In this document: in pieces, positions 28,921 through 38,626 of the stretch
Position numbering within the stretch: position 1 is the first letter of the stretch
Layout of the letters: each line of letters begins with the position of its first letter
Source: Marinomonas rhodophyticola
GTDB taxonomy: Bacteria; Pseudomonadota; Gammaproteobacteria; Pseudomonadales; Marinomonadaceae
Length of the DNA stretch: 64,000 nucleotides
Assembly: GCF_026113935.1 (NCBI RefSeq)
Contig: NZ_JAPEUL010000012.1
Coordinates: 1-64,000 of the forward strand
Direction of reading: 5' to 3'
Notes under the pieces: model-generated
What the model saw: only the letters and a program-made list of their open reading frames with translations
Told to the model about the DNA's origin: nothing
Database searches by the model: none
Made by a program: the position numbers and the translations under genes

Positions 28921-28948
28921 AGGGATAAAAATATCCCTATAGGGACAT
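28921..28948 (+). promoter_or_regulatory. AGGGATA/TATCCCT element upstream of tctC
   Basis: ATATCCCTATAGGGACAT (28931-28948) is palindromic at its core and is preceded by a further AGGGATA half-site at 28921-28927. A copy with 17 of 18 identical bases lies in reverse orientation upstream of the amine-oxidation operon at 48847-48864. Confidence 0.6.
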
Positions 28949-29007
28949 AGAAGGCGTTAATTTGAGAGAGTAGTTTTGATGTGTATTATTAAAAAGGAAC
29001 GATAAAA

Positions 29008-29965
29008 ATGAAAAAACAAATATCTTATGCTTTAAAAGTAATAGCCGCTTCTACTTTGTTGATTTCGACTGTTGCAAGTACGGTTTCTATTGCCGCTGAT
29101 TATCCTAATCGTCCAGTTAAGTTCATTGTTCCATGGCCTCCTGGTGATTTGGAAGATGTATTGACTCGCGTTATCGCCGAAGAAATGTCAAAAGAAACCG
29201 GTGTGCCTGCGAGTGTAGTCAACAAACCAGGTGGTGGCGGTGTACTAGGGGCCACAACGGTTGCGCAATCTCGTCCTGATGGTAGTGTAATAGGTTCATT
29301 TGTCGTCGACTTGGTAACAAGTCAGGTTGTTGGGGGCAATGCTCCATATGCTGCTGATGCCTTTGTTCCTGTCGGCATTTTCTTGGATTACCCATTTGTT
29401 TTGGCGGTTAAGTCAGATGCACCTTACAGTACTCTAACGGAATTGGCTGAATATGCCAAAACACATGATGTCTCTTTAGGGCACTTTGGTTATGAAGCAA
29501 CGCCCACTGCCATTACTTTTCAGGCAGCGAAAAAATTAGGCTTTAAATTTGCCTCTGATTCTGCTTTTGATGCTTTAGATTGCTCTGTGTTAGCTAATGG
29601 TGATGCGGATGTTATTAATACAACAACGCAGCAGATTCTTCCTTGTTTAGATTCAAAAGACGTGAAAGTGTTAAGTTCTTACACTTTCAAGCGTTTGTCA
29701 ATTCTTCCACAAGTGCCAACTTTGAACGAAGAAACTGGCATTTCTCAAACACTGTGGAATGGTTTGTTTGTTAAAAAAGGCACCCCCCAACCTATTATCG
29801 ATAAAATTGCTGCGATTGCAGAAACCGCTCTTCAGTCACCCGATGTGCTGAAGTTGCAAGAAAAATACGGGGGCTGGCGTGTATTGGACAAACGATAAAG
29901 ATGCACAAAAATTGATCACTCTAGATTTCGAAAATGCAAAAAAATTAGTCTCTGAAATAAAGTAA
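29008..29965 (+). CDS. tctC: tripartite tricarboxylate transporter substrate-binding protein TctC (frame-broken near the 3' end)
   Basis: This is a Bug-family periplasmic binding protein. A signal peptide ends near VSIAADYP, followed by the family start YPNRPVKFIVPWPPG and NKPGGGGVLGA. A surplus C near 29878 truncates the frame. Removing it restores VYWTNDKDAQKL and a stop at 29965. It works with TctB and TctA, encoded further down the same operon, to import an organic or aromatic acid. Its promoter region combines an HpaR-type site, a tandem 23-base repeat and the TATCCCT palindrome, so it is probably the most heavily regulated gene of the island. Confidence 0.87.
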
Positions 29966-30017
29966 CTATTAATTTACGTGCTTCAAATTGCTCAAAATAA
30001 AAAGAATGGTGGAAAAC

Positions 30018-31376
30018 ATGGTTTTAGACATTATTAATCCAGCGACTAAGCAAGTTTATAAGTCAATTCAGACATCTACGGTAGATGATGTAAATGACTC
30101 TGTCGAAAAGGCCAAGGTGGCCTTTAAACAGTGGAGTGCAAAATCACATGAGGAGCGTACTGCGGCCTTGCATAATGTGGCGAATGCCATAGAGGCAGCA
30201 GCACCTGAGTTGGCTGAAATTATTACAGCAGAGCAAGGAAAGCCTCTGTTTCTTGCTCAGTTTGAAGTAGGTGGAGCAGTGGGCTGGACTCACTACAATG
30301 CGGATTTAAAGCTGGATCCTGAGGTGCTTGAAGACAGTGATGAGCGTCGTGTTGAGGTACATCGTATGCCTGTTGGCGTTGTTGCCTCAATTACACCTTG
30401 GAACTGGCCTTTAATGATTGCTATTTGGCATATTATGCCAGCTCTTCGTGCCGGCAATAGTGTGGTGATAAAACCTTCTTCTCTCACGCCAATCAATACA
30501 CTGCGTTTAGTCGATATTATTAATGAGCACACAATGCCTAACTTGGTGCAGTGTGTCATCGGTGAAAAAGAAGTTGGTGAGCCTTTGGTGTCCCATCCAG
30601 ATGTTAAAAAAGTTGTCTTTACCGGTTCAACACCTGTTGGCAAGCGTATTGCCTCTTTGGTGGCTGGTGATCTTAAAAAGGTGACGTTGGAATTGGGTGG
30701 TAATGACGCAGGTATTGTTTTAGAAAATGCCAATGTTGATAAAATCGCAGAAAAGATTTTTATGACGTCTTTTGTCAATATGGGTCAAACCTGCGCATGT
30801 CTGAAGCGTCTTTATGTCCACCGTTCTAAATATGAAGCGCTATGTGATGCTCTTGTAAAAATAGCCGCTGCACAGGTTGTTGGTAATGGTATGAAAGAGG
30901 GTGTGACGTTCGGCCCGGTACAAAACGTGAATCAGTATGAAAAAGTGAAAGCGATGATTGCTGATGCTCGCGAGTCTGGTGCGGAAGTGATTGCTGCAGA
31001 GTTGCCATCTGGTTTAGATGGTTACTTTATTGCTCCAACTATTATCAAAAACCCACAGCATAATATTGATGTTGTTTGTCATGAACAATTTGGTCCGGTG
31101 CTTCCGGTTATTCCTTACGATGATCTTAATGATGTCATGTCAAAAGCCATTCATGAAGAATTTGCTTTAGGCGGTTCTGTTTGGGGTGAGCCTTGTGATG
31201 AGCTTGACTGGGTTGTGAGCCAACTTGATTCGGGAACAGTCTGGGTAAATAACCATGCAGAAGTACTCCCTCATGTGCCATTTGGAGGCAATAAGTCTTC
31301 TGGATTAGGTGTTGAGTTTGGTATGGAAGGCTTGTTAGAGAACACTGTTCGTAAGGTTGTTAATCGCGCGAAGTAA
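30018..31376 (+). CDS. aldehyde dehydrogenase, candidate 4-hydroxyphenylacetaldehyde dehydrogenase
   Basis: The NAD-dependent aldehyde dehydrogenase has about 450 residues. The catalytic Glu lies in TLELGGNDAG and the catalytic Cys in GQTCACLKR, with ITPWNWPLMIAIW, FTGSTPVGKRIA and PFGGNKSSGLG. It sits between tctC and the uspA/tctBA genes. Because the island also encodes amine oxidation and 4-hydroxyphenylacetate hydroxylation, oxidation of 4-hydroxyphenylacetaldehyde is the most sensible role, but that is inference. I choose ATG 30018 with GGTGG before it; ATG 30006 is an alternative. Confidence 0.82.
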   Translation: MVLDIINPATKQVYKSIQTSTVDDVNDSVEKAKVAFKQWSAKSHEERTAALHNVANAIEAAAPELAEIITAEQGKPLFLAQFEVGGAVGWTHYNADLKLDPEVLEDSDERRVEVHRMPVGVVASITPWNWPLMIAIWHIMPALRAGNSVVIKPSSLTPINTLRLVDIINEHTMPNLVQCVIGEKEVGEPLVSHPDVKKVVFTGSTPVGKRIASLVAGDLKKVTLELGGNDAGIVLENANVDKIAEKIFMTSFVNMGQTCACLKRLYVHRSKYEALCDALVKIAAAQVVGNGMKEGVTFGPVQNVNQYEKVKAMIADARESGAEVIAAELPSGLDGYFIAPTIIKNPQHNIDVVCHEQFGPVLPVIPYDDLNDVMSKAIHEEFALGGSVWGEPCDELDWVVSQLDSGTVWVNNHAEVLPHVPFGGNKSSGLGVEFGMEGLLENTVRKVVNRAK

Positions 31377-31388
31377 GTTCCAATGCTG

Positions 31389-31420
31389 AGATCCAGTCTT
31401 CTTTTCAGATGACTGGATCT
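31389..31420 (+). terminator. attenuating hairpin between the aldehyde dehydrogenase and uspA
   Basis: AGATCCAGTC pairs with GACTGGATCT around a 12-base loop. It lies just after the aldehyde dehydrogenase stop and before the uspA ribosome site. Confidence 0.6.
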
Positions 31421-31434
31421 TTGGAGTCCAATAA

Positions 31435-31947
31435 ATGCGAAATATTTTATACGCGTCTGATTTGGAGCAGGGTAGTAGGGTTGTTTTACATGCTGCTTTA
31501 GAACAGGCCTCTTTGACTAAAGGAAAGATTTTTTTCCTACATGTTTCTGAACAATTTCATCGTGGTAATGATGATTCATTCGGAGGCTTTAAATTAAAGA
31601 AAGCGCATGATGCGCATCTCGAATCACTAAAGGAAGAATTACGAAGCTACATGAAACAACGAATCCATAACTTTGTTGCGGAAGAGTTGAATGATGTTGA
31701 TTTTGACGAAGACAGTATTGAAGTGGTCGTTCGTTTTGGTGATCCGGCGAAAAAAATTGTTGATACAGTGAAAGATGTTGGAGCCAGCATGTTGGTGATG
31801 GGTGACCGTCGTGTTAACGCATTATCGCGAATGTTTCTAGGTTCTACTGCACAAAAGGTGATTCACAATACAACGGTCCCTGTTTTGATCGTCCCTATTT
31901 CTAATACTGTTTCTAACCGTAAGCGAGGGGATCACAATGGAATATGA
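31435..31947 (+). CDS. universal stress protein (UspA family) in the Tct operon
   Basis: The 170-residue Usp-fold protein has the nucleotide-binding signature VMGDRRVNALSRMFLGSTAQKV and the ending VPVLIVPI, so it probably binds ATP. Small Usp proteins are often encoded beside TRAP or Tct transporters and are thought to tune uptake. The gene ends inside tctB, with an 11-base overlap. Confidence 0.85.
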   Translation: MRNILYASDLEQGSRVVLHAALEQASLTKGKIFFLHVSEQFHRGNDDSFGGFKLKKAHDAHLESLKEELRSYMKQRIHNFVAEELNDVDFDEDSIEVVVRFGDPAKKIVDTVKDVGASMLVMGDRRVNALSRMFLGSTAQKVIHNTTVPVLIVPISNTVSNRKRGDHNGI

Positions 31948-32463
31948 AAATCGCAAGTCCAAGCTATTTTTTTTGGTAATGACCCTCATCAGTTGCTATC
32001 TAATCTTTTCTTATCAAGGCCATACAGTAGAGATTAAGCGTGATCATGGTTGGTATACTCAACCTTATGTTGCGCCATTGTTTGGTTTAGGTTTATTGGC
32101 TTTTTTTCGTTTATCAAATTGCTGTTGGTGATTAAACCAATAGAGGGAGAAAAAGGCTTAATAGATAGTTTAGTGGAAAGCTTAGGTGAGTATCGAGTTG
32201 TACTGATTACTGCCGTTCTTTTCTTTTTTTATGTCAACATTATCACGATGGTAGGCTTTGCTATATCAACCACATTATTTGTCTTATCCATTGTCTGGTT
32301 AAGTCGTTTATTGTCGCCAATTTGGGTATTGAATACTCTTATAGCGGTTGCGCTAATTATTCTTATTTTTAGGGTTGGGGTGAATATCTGGATACCAGAT
32401 GTAGTCTTGTATGAAAAGCTATTCAGCGAGCAAACCCTTTGGTTCATGAACAAATATTTTTAG
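31937..32463 (+). CDS. tctB: tripartite tricarboxylate transporter small membrane subunit TctB (frame-broken)
   Basis: The small integral membrane protein has about four transmembrane segments, as expected for TctB/DUF1468. One T is missing from the T7 run 32101-32107. Restoring it joins LLAFFSFIKLLLVIKP and gives one protein of about 175 residues. It partners TctA and TctC. It overlaps uspA, and tctA follows 9 bases later. Confidence 0.83.
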
Positions 32464-32472
32464 AGATTTCGT

Positions 32473-33957
32473 ATGGATTTAATTGCATTAGGTATCCATG
32501 AGGTATTTGGGAACGGCGTCATTTGGGCTGTTATAATCGGTGCCCTTATTGGTGTGACTATCGGTTCAATACCAGGTTTAGAACCAGCGGGTGTTATGGC
32601 TATTTTGCTGCCTTTGACCTTCACAATGGAGCCGCTCTTTGGGGTGACTTTATTGTTAGGTGTCTATGGTGGTGCTTGGTATGGAGGGGCTATCCCTGCC
32701 ATATTAATGAATACGCCCGGAACCCCTGTAGCGGTTCTGACGACCTATGATGGATACCCCATGGCCCAAAAAGGGCATGGTAAAAAAGCTCTATCTATTG
32801 CCTATACCTCTTCGTTTTTTGGTGGCATTGTGAGTGTTTTGTCTTTGGTGTTTTTTGCGCCAACCTTATCTCAGGTAGCTACCCTATTCGGAAGTGCTGA
32901 ATTCGCTATGCTGGCATTGCTTGGGATGGTTTTTGTGGTGCTTGCTCATAATAAGTATGCGCTCGAAGCGGCAGCCATGATTGGTTTGGGGATGTTTTTA
33001 GGTTCAATTGGTATTGATCGATCCTTTAATTCCCAAGTGTATACTTTTGACCAGTCTTGGTTATTGGCCGGAGTGCCATTAGTTCCAGCGGTTATCGGCC
33101 TTTTTGCTATGTCTCAAGCCTATGTGCTGATTTCTACCAAAAGCGGTGACTCTTTCAAAACTAAATTAGAGGGGACTGGGCGTTTTGAGGGTTTTGTTGT
33201 GCTGATGCGCAATAAGGTGACAGCGATTCGTTCGGCCTTGTTGGGGGTTGTTATGGGATTATTGCCTGGGGTGGGAGAATTTGGCTCACAATTTTTCTCC
33301 TATACCTTGGCGCAGAAGTTCTCTAAAAATCCAGAAGAGTTTGGTAAAGGTGCAGAGGCTGGTATTGTGGCATCAGAAACCTCTAACAATGCGGTAACGG
33401 CGTCCGTTTTGGTTCCATTATTGGCGTTTGGTATCCCAGCAGACGCATTAATGGCCATGCTGTTGTCGGTGTTTATGGTGCACAACTATACACCAGGGCC
33501 TCGTTTGTTCAGTGAGCATCCTGAGTTTATTTCTGGTCTGTATGTTGCCTTGTTTGTGATGAATATTTTTATATTCATATATTTAACGTTTGCTTCAAGA
33601 TTCATTATTAATATTACGAGAATTCGTGGCCGTTTTATTGGTGCCTTAATTTTTGTTCTCGGATTTTTAGGTGCTTACAGTCAAAATTATCAATTTACTG
33701 ATGCCTTTATTGCGTTAGGTTTCTCTGTGATTGGCTATGTGATGAAACGAAATAATGTTCCGGCTGTGCCTATCATTTTAGGTTTAGTACTAGGGCCAGT
33801 GTTTCTAAACCGTATGCGTCAAACACTGGGCGTCTCTAATGGAGAGTTTAGTATTTTTATTGAGCGGCCTATCGCTTTAACACTGCTTACGGTGACCGTT
33901 CTATCTATTCTGGTGTTTACTTTTAGCAAAATTAGAGAAAAGCGACGAGTAGCTTGA
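32473..33957 (+). CDS. tctA: tripartite tricarboxylate transporter large permease TctA
   Basis: The 494-residue permease has about 12 membrane segments. The signature GSIPGLEPAGVMAILLPLTF and YGGAWYGGAIPAILMNTPGTP are typical TctA motifs, repeated in the second half as MGLLPGVGEFGSQFFSY. It completes the TctC/B/A importer. The substrate is likely an aromatic acid of the pathway, by context. Confidence 0.93.
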   Translation: MDLIALGIHEVFGNGVIWAVIIGALIGVTIGSIPGLEPAGVMAILLPLTFTMEPLFGVTLLLGVYGGAWYGGAIPAILMNTPGTPVAVLTTYDGYPMAQKGHGKKALSIAYTSSFFGGIVSVLSLVFFAPTLSQVATLFGSAEFAMLALLGMVFVVLAHNKYALEAAAMIGLGMFLGSIGIDRSFNSQVYTFDQSWLLAGVPLVPAVIGLFAMSQAYVLISTKSGDSFKTKLEGTGRFEGFVVLMRNKVTAIRSALLGVVMGLLPGVGEFGSQFFSYTLAQKFSKNPEEFGKGAEAGIVASETSNNAVTASVLVPLLAFGIPADALMAMLLSVFMVHNYTPGPRLFSEHPEFISGLYVALFVMNIFIFIYLTFASRFIINITRIRGRFIGALIFVLGFLGAYSQNYQFTDAFIALGFSVIGYVMKRNNVPAVPIILGLVLGPVFLNRMRQTLGVSNGEFSIFIERPIALTLLTVTVLSILVFTFSKIREKRRVA

Positions 33958-33976
33958 TAGTTGTTTGACGTAGATA

Positions 33977-34014
33977 CTAGCGAACTAGCGAACTAGCGAA
34001 CTAGCGAACTAGCG
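33977..34014 (+). repeat. 8-base tandem repeat (CTAGCGAA, 4 full copies plus a partial)
   Basis: Four exact CTAGCGAA units at 33977-34008 are followed by CTAGCG. It lies after tctA, converging with the MFS gene at 34213. The rest of the gap (34015-34212) shows no gene or clear signal. Confidence 0.85.
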
Positions 34015-34212
34015 GGCCTCACAATGTACTTTTTTTACACCTTATTTCATCTTTGGATGAGACTTGTTTAAAGGAGTCTTTAGTGGTGTGCCTGCTACAG
34101 TGTAATTCTTAATGGGTAAGAGGAGCGATATTATTTGAAATATAGAAACCGATGTATTGTCTTCAAAAACACCATTCAAAGCAGTATTTATCGTTTTAAA
34201 TGCTTGATGACT

Positions 34213-35390
34213 TTATTTACTGAAATGTGTGCTTAGATAGAAAACTGAGCAAAGCGTGCCGCAGCATGCCATCATAATCAAAAGGCTTTCTGGAGTGCCA
34301 TCAAAGAGTAAACTTGCCAGATAACTGATGAAACTTCCCATGGCAAATTGCATTGCGACTAATAACCCTGAAACCGTACCTGCTTTTTCTGGCAGTTGTA
34401 TAAAGAGTATTGCTAGGCTATTTGCACCAATAGCCCCCGTTACACTGATATAAAGCATGGTGCCTGTGACAAATAATGCGAGTGGTACTTTATTGAAACC
34501 AATCATTCCCCAAATAATTAACGTTGCGACAAAAGACACGGCTACCACCACACGCAATGCCATGCTTACGTTATAGCGTTTGCTTAAATAAGAGTTGAGC
34601 AAGGTTGCAATAATAATAGCGAAAATGTTCGCAGAAAACAGTAAAGCATAATGGGTTTCGGAAAGTTGGAAATGCTTGATGTAGACAAAAGCGGATGTCG
34701 CAATAAAAGCAAACATACCTGCGAATGAAAAGGCATTTGTCAGTACGTATTGAATCAATAAAGGGGCACGTAAACATTCAATGTAGTTTTTACAGTAATG
34801 GCCAACACTAGGCTTTGCGACCACATTTTGTTTTACGTCTGGTAATAACAGAGCGCTCCCCATAAACGCCACCATTGAAAATAGCGCTAAGAAGTAAAAG
34901 ATCCAGCGCCATTCAAAATAGCTAACAATATAAGCGCCCAATATTGGCGATATCAGCATGACCATCATAGAAATGATGTGCATATACGATAGTATGTTGG
35001 CAGCACGTTTTAGTTCATATAAATCTCGAACTAAGGCTCTTCCAAGTACGGCAGCGGCTGCCCCTCCTAGAGACTGTAGAAAACGGAAAAGCACTAGGCT
35101 TTCGCCAGTCGATGCCATGGCGCAACCAATACTGCTAAAAAATAAAATCCAATACCTGCTAGCAATAAACGTTTCCGACCTAACATATCGGATAAAGGGC
35201 CAAAGATAATCATGCCTATGGCCATCCCAAGTAGAAAAACAGTGATTGTTGTTTGTATCAATTGATCTGTAGTGCCTAAATTATCAGCGATAGTCGGTAG
35301 ACTGGGTAGATACATATCGATAGACAGCGGCCCAAAAGCGACCAAATAGCCAAGTAACGGGATGGTTAGTTTTTTTAAAACAGAGGACAT
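34213..35390 (-). CDS. MFS transporter, Bcr/CflA drug-resistance type (frame-broken)
   Basis: The 12-helix permease has the N-terminal signature FGPLSIDMYLPSLPTIADNL and motif A GPLSDMLGRKRLLL, both classic Bcr/CflA marks, then LQSLGGAAAAVLGRALVRDLY. A missing T (AA at 35124-35125 on the plus strand) splits it in the third helix. The start at 35390 has an ideal AGGAG. It is the last gene of the hpaD-hbpS-MFS operon and may export excess aromatic intermediates. Confidence 0.87.
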
Positions 35391-35440
35391 GGAAGCTCCT
35401 AATTTAAAGGCATGTGGCGTTTTGGCACATTGTTCATTCA

Positions 35441-35866
35441 TCAACTAACTAAAGTATTTATTGCGATAGTTGCACAATCAATATCCTGTTGTTCACTGCC
35501 GCCAGAGACGCCAATTGCCCCAATGACGATGCCTTGAAGTAAAATGGGGATGCCGCCACCTAGAAAGGTAAAGTCTGGTTCGCTCTGTAAAGCGAGTAAG
35601 GTGTTATTTCTTTCTGCAAGTCTTTCTTGCCATTGCTTGGTTGGTATACCAAATGATGCAGCAGTAAAGGCTTTCTTATGGGAAATAGCTTGGGATAGAA
35701 GAGGTGCATTGTTCATTGCCGCACTGGCAAGAGTTCGACCAGAAGAATTAACAATCGTTATGCAGATGTTGATACCACATTTTTCCGCTTGATCCATCGC
35801 AGCACTACAAAGTTGCAGTGCTGCCTGCGTAGCTAGATCTTGTTTTGTAATGGTTTTATTGAGCAT
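35441..35866 (-). CDS. GlcG/HbpS-family protein
   Basis: The 141-residue protein belongs to the haem-degrading HbpS/GlcG family, with AMDQAEKCGINICITIVNSSG, AFTAASFGIPT and the Gly-rich FLGGGIPILLQGIVIGAIGVSGG. HbpS binds haem or iron. Homologues often accompany ring-cleavage and glycolate genes without a defined role. It follows hpaD by 4 bases, so it is cotranscribed with this Fe-dependent dioxygenase. A role in iron supply or protection would fit but is unproven. Confidence 0.83.
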   Translation of the reverse strand: MLNKTITKQDLATQAALQLCSAAMDQAEKCGINICITIVNSSGRTLASAAMNNAPLLSQAISHKKAFTAASFGIPTKQWQERLAERNNTLLALQSEPDFTFLGGGIPILLQGIVIGAIGVSGGSEQQDIDCATIAINTLVS

Positions 35867-35870
35867 GTAC

Positions 35871-36725
35871 CTACCTAATAGGGAATATTACGTTTACCTG
35901 CCCAGTACCTGAGCTTGGAAAGTAATTGGTAATGATTTCCGCCTTTGCGTTATATTTATCCCAGCCTAATGCTCCAAATAGCATCGCAGTGTCATGCATA
36001 CCGCCTTCACCGCAGCAAAATTTTGCGTATTCAGGTAGCATTGCTAGGAATGTTTTTGTGTCACCAGCTTGCCAGAGATCTAAAACACGAAGGTCAACTT
36101 GACGGTGAAATTCACGAGAAATAGTAAATGTTCCGTTATTTTGTTCGTATAAATGATTCTCCCAAATTTGATGAGAAAGTGAGCCAGAGGCGATTAGCAT
36201 GACATTGTTATTGCTACTTTCAATGGCTGCATGAATGGCTTCACCAACGCGACGAGACTCTTCTAAGCTGTGAACCGTACACCAAGCGGCAATAGAGACC
36301 ACTTTGAAATGTCTGTCTTCGTTCATGTAACGCATTGGCACAAGAGTGCCATATTCTAAGTCGAGTGTTTCAACTTGGTGCGAAAGCATATGCACACCTT
36401 TCTCCGTCGCTTTAGTCGCAATAGCATTGCCTAGTTCTGGATTGCCTTCATAAGAGTAAGACAAGTTTTGAATAAAATGGGGAAACTCATGGCTTGTGTA
36501 TATGCCTTGATAGTGGGCGTTGGCATTAATATGATACCCAGCATTTACCAACCAATGTGTATCTAAAACTACAATAGTATCGACTCCTGCCGCTTTTGCA
36601 CGACGTGCAATTTCACGATGACCATCAATAGCAGATTGTCGGCATCCTGCTAATCGGCCAGGTTGTTCTGACAACAGCATGGTTGGAACGTGTGTTACTT
36701 TTGCCACAATACTTAAAATACCCAT
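35871..36725 (-). CDS. hpaD: 3,4-dihydroxyphenylacetate 2,3-dioxygenase HpaD, copy 1
   Basis: The 284-residue LigB-superfamily class III extradiol dioxygenase has the conserved N-terminal His in KVTHVPTM (residue 12), DTHWLVNAGYH and GEGGMHDTAMLFG. It opens homoprotocatechuate to 5-carboxymethyl-2-hydroxymuconate semialdehyde using Fe(II). It has a GGAG ribosome site. An HpaR-type palindrome lies 27 bases upstream of the start. A second hpaD lies at 47772-48701. Confidence 0.92.
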   Translation of the reverse strand: MGILSIVAKVTHVPTMLLSEQPGRLAGCRQSAIDGHREIARRAKAAGVDTIVVLDTHWLVNAGYHINANAHYQGIYTSHEFPHFIQNLSYSYEGNPELGNAIATKATEKGVHMLSHQVETLDLEYGTLVPMRYMNEDRHFKVVSIAAWCTVHSLEESRRVGEAIHAAIESSNNNVMLIASGSLSHQIWENHLYEQNNGTFTISREFHRQVDLRVLDLWQAGDTKTFLAMLPEYAKFCCGEGGMHDTAMLFGALGWDKYNAKAEIITNYFPSSGTGQVNVIFPIR

Positions 36726-36751
36726 AATAACTCCTCAATCATATTATTTTA

Positions 36752-36765
36752 ATTAACATGTTAAG
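36752..36765. promoter_or_regulatory. HpaR-type palindromic operator upstream of hpaD
   Basis: ATTAACATGTTAAG keeps the TTAACATGTTAA core. It is just upstream of hpaD copy 1 and would overlap its promoter. The rest of the 36726-37061 gap holds only the inverted repeat at 37003-37052. Confidence 0.7.
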
Positions 36766-37002
36766 TAAAATGTTTTTTGAGTGTCTTAGTCAATGTATTT
36801 GAAGTTTAGCAATAGTTACTTTTGATCTAGGACAAGGTCTTTAACACTTGTTGTAAGACCGTGCTCACAGATAAGTATCTTATTGTGAATGTTTCTTTGT
36901 CAGTGAGATATTTGTAGATCAAGATTATCAAGTGGGATGTGTGATGGGATATAAGTTAGTTAATATGAGTTGTTAGAGAAGGGGGGTATAAAGAAGTATT
37001 TG

Positions 37003-37052
37003 GCTCAGATTCAAACTGGTAATCATAGTTTGAGCTAAAGTTTGATCTGAGC
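37003..37052 (-). other. inverted repeat downstream of the cupin gene
   Basis: GCTCAGATTCAAACT and AGTTTGATCTGAGC can pair with one bulge. A third related arm (AGTTTGAGC) lies at about 37027-37035, so two alternative hairpins are possible. It follows the cupin stop on the minus strand. Confidence 0.5.
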
Positions 37053-37061
37053 TAACGAAAC

Positions 37062-37424
37062 TTATTCTATGATGGATAGATAGTGCTTAACAAAGTGTTC
37101 ACTATGGATTACCCATTTCAATTTGGTACCTTTTTCAAAAAACCAAGCATCGCCTTTTTTGTAAGTTTTTTCTTCCCCAGTATCAAGAAGGGTTAATGTT
37201 ACCTCTCCTTCAACAACAACTGCATGCTCATGAAAAGGGTATTCCATGTCAAATTCACCTTTGGTACAGCTGAAGTAAGCACAGCATACCGCTGAATCAG
37301 GAGCACCATAGACGACTGCACCTTTAATAATACAGTCTCCTTCGATTTTGTTAGCACCAAGATCTGAAATAGTTCCCCATGGCATAAGCTCAATGCTTGA
37401 TAAATCGATACTATTCATTCTCAT
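37062..37424 (-). CDS. small cupin protein, EutQ-like
   Basis: The protein has 120 residues in a single cupin domain: FHEHAVVVEGEVTLTLLDTGEE, then YKKGDAWFFEKGTKLKW. It resembles cupins of the ethanolamine utilisation EutQ type. The start at 37424 has a GAGG site; the longer in-frame form lacks one. It lies alone between hpaD and hpaA. A role as a small isomerase or sensor is possible but cannot be fixed. Confidence 0.68.
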   Translation of the reverse strand: MRMNSIDLSSIELMPWGTISDLGANKIEGDCIIKGAVVYGAPDSAVCCAYFSCTKGEFDMEYPFHEHAVVVEGEVTLTLLDTGEEKTYKKGDAWFFEKGTKLKWVIHSEHFVKHYLSIIE

Positions 37425-37630
37425 TGATAATCCTCTATATAGATAAAAGTTGGCTTTAATTAGACAGTTACTTACACTAGTGCTTTTATTGAAAACAGAT
37501 ATGTCCCAAAAGCGGTGTTTTTTCAAGAAAATATTCTAATCGTGTTATGGATGCCTTTTAGAAAGTGTTGACGTAATTTTTAATTAATTAAATAAGTTCT
37601 TTCGGTGATTATTTATGTCGTATGGATCGG

Positions 37631-38533
37631 TTATTCTACCTTTCTATAGTGCTTGCGAAAATCTGAAGGACTTCATTCCAGTATTTTTCAAAAAGAACCG
37701 AGAGAAATAAGAAGGATCTATATAGCCTAATGTGTAAGCGATCTCGGTGAGGTTTTTATTCGTATGGGATAGCAAGCGTTTGGCTTCCAGTAAAACACGC
37801 CCATTTATCATTTTCTTTGGGCTGAGTTTGGTTATTTTTTGCATAAATAGTTCAATCGGCTTTCATTTATTTGTAACGCATCACAATAAAATTGTATTTG
37901 CTTCTCGATTAAAAAATGTCGCTCTAGTAAGGTGCTAAACTCTCTAAAACAGAGAATTTCACTCTGATTGTGCTGTTTTTTAGGCTGCTCGGAGCCTGAG
38001 AGTCTTAGCATGTTTATCAAGATAAGTTTAACAAGTGTTTCAATACAGTCCTGTTGATATAGTGCAGATTGGTTCCATTCCAGCTTGAGCATTTTAAAAA
38101 GCGTTAATAATTGCTCCCAATGATGTTGGCCTAGCCCTGTTTCTTTTTGTTGATCGATATGAAATGGCATAAGCAATGAGTTGTGATTGCTGTAGGCATT
38201 CAGTTCGGCCATGATTTTTTGTAAATGAGTGTTATGAATGGTGATGACATAGCCAGGCGCTGTCGGTTCTGTTAAAAAGGCGTGTGGTGTGGCTGGCGGT
38301 GTATAAAAGGCGGCACAGCTTTCCGTTTCGTAAACATTCTGATCGATATTGAACAGCGTTCTACCAGATAAAATGAGGTGTATTTGACAATATTCAGCAT
38401 GCAAATGCATAGGCATATCACGTCCGAAAAAGTCGGCCATTTTTCCAAGCACATCAAAATGGATAGTGGCGTCTTTGTAAGCGACATCATAATCCTGACC
38501 AATATTGATATTTGGAATCCACTCTTTTTTCAT
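37631..38533 (-). CDS. hpaA: 4-hydroxyphenylacetate operon activator HpaA (AraC family, frame-broken)
   Basis: The N-terminal cupin-like sensor contains HLHAEYCQIHLILSGRTLF and the C-terminal AraC domain contains NLTEIAYTLGYIDPSYFSRFF. In Escherichia coli, HpaA activates the hydroxylase genes in response to 4-hydroxyphenylacetate. Two breaks occur: one A is missing from the A6 run (plus strand 37835-37840) and one base is surplus near 37668-37671. Restoring both gives a protein of about 300 residues ending PSDFRKHYRKVE with a stop at 37631. It sits downstream of hpaI in the same orientation. Confidence 0.85.
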
Positions 38534-38590
38534 TGAATTCGTTTCTTTATTTTAGTGTTGTTTTTTTTAGGAGTATGGCACAGAAATAGT

Positions 38591-38626
38591 AAAAAATCCC
38601 AGCGCACGAATTAGCGTGACACTGGG
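38591..38626 (-). terminator. intrinsic terminator after hpaI
   Basis: On the minus strand CCCAG...CTGGG forms an imperfect hairpin followed by TTTTTT. It separates the hpaGHI operon from hpaA. A lone ATGTTAAC half-site lies at 38663-38670. Confidence 0.65.

Noticed and set aside
33977..34014. CRISPR array
   Set aside because: The units are contiguous 8-mers with no spacers, and no cas genes are present.
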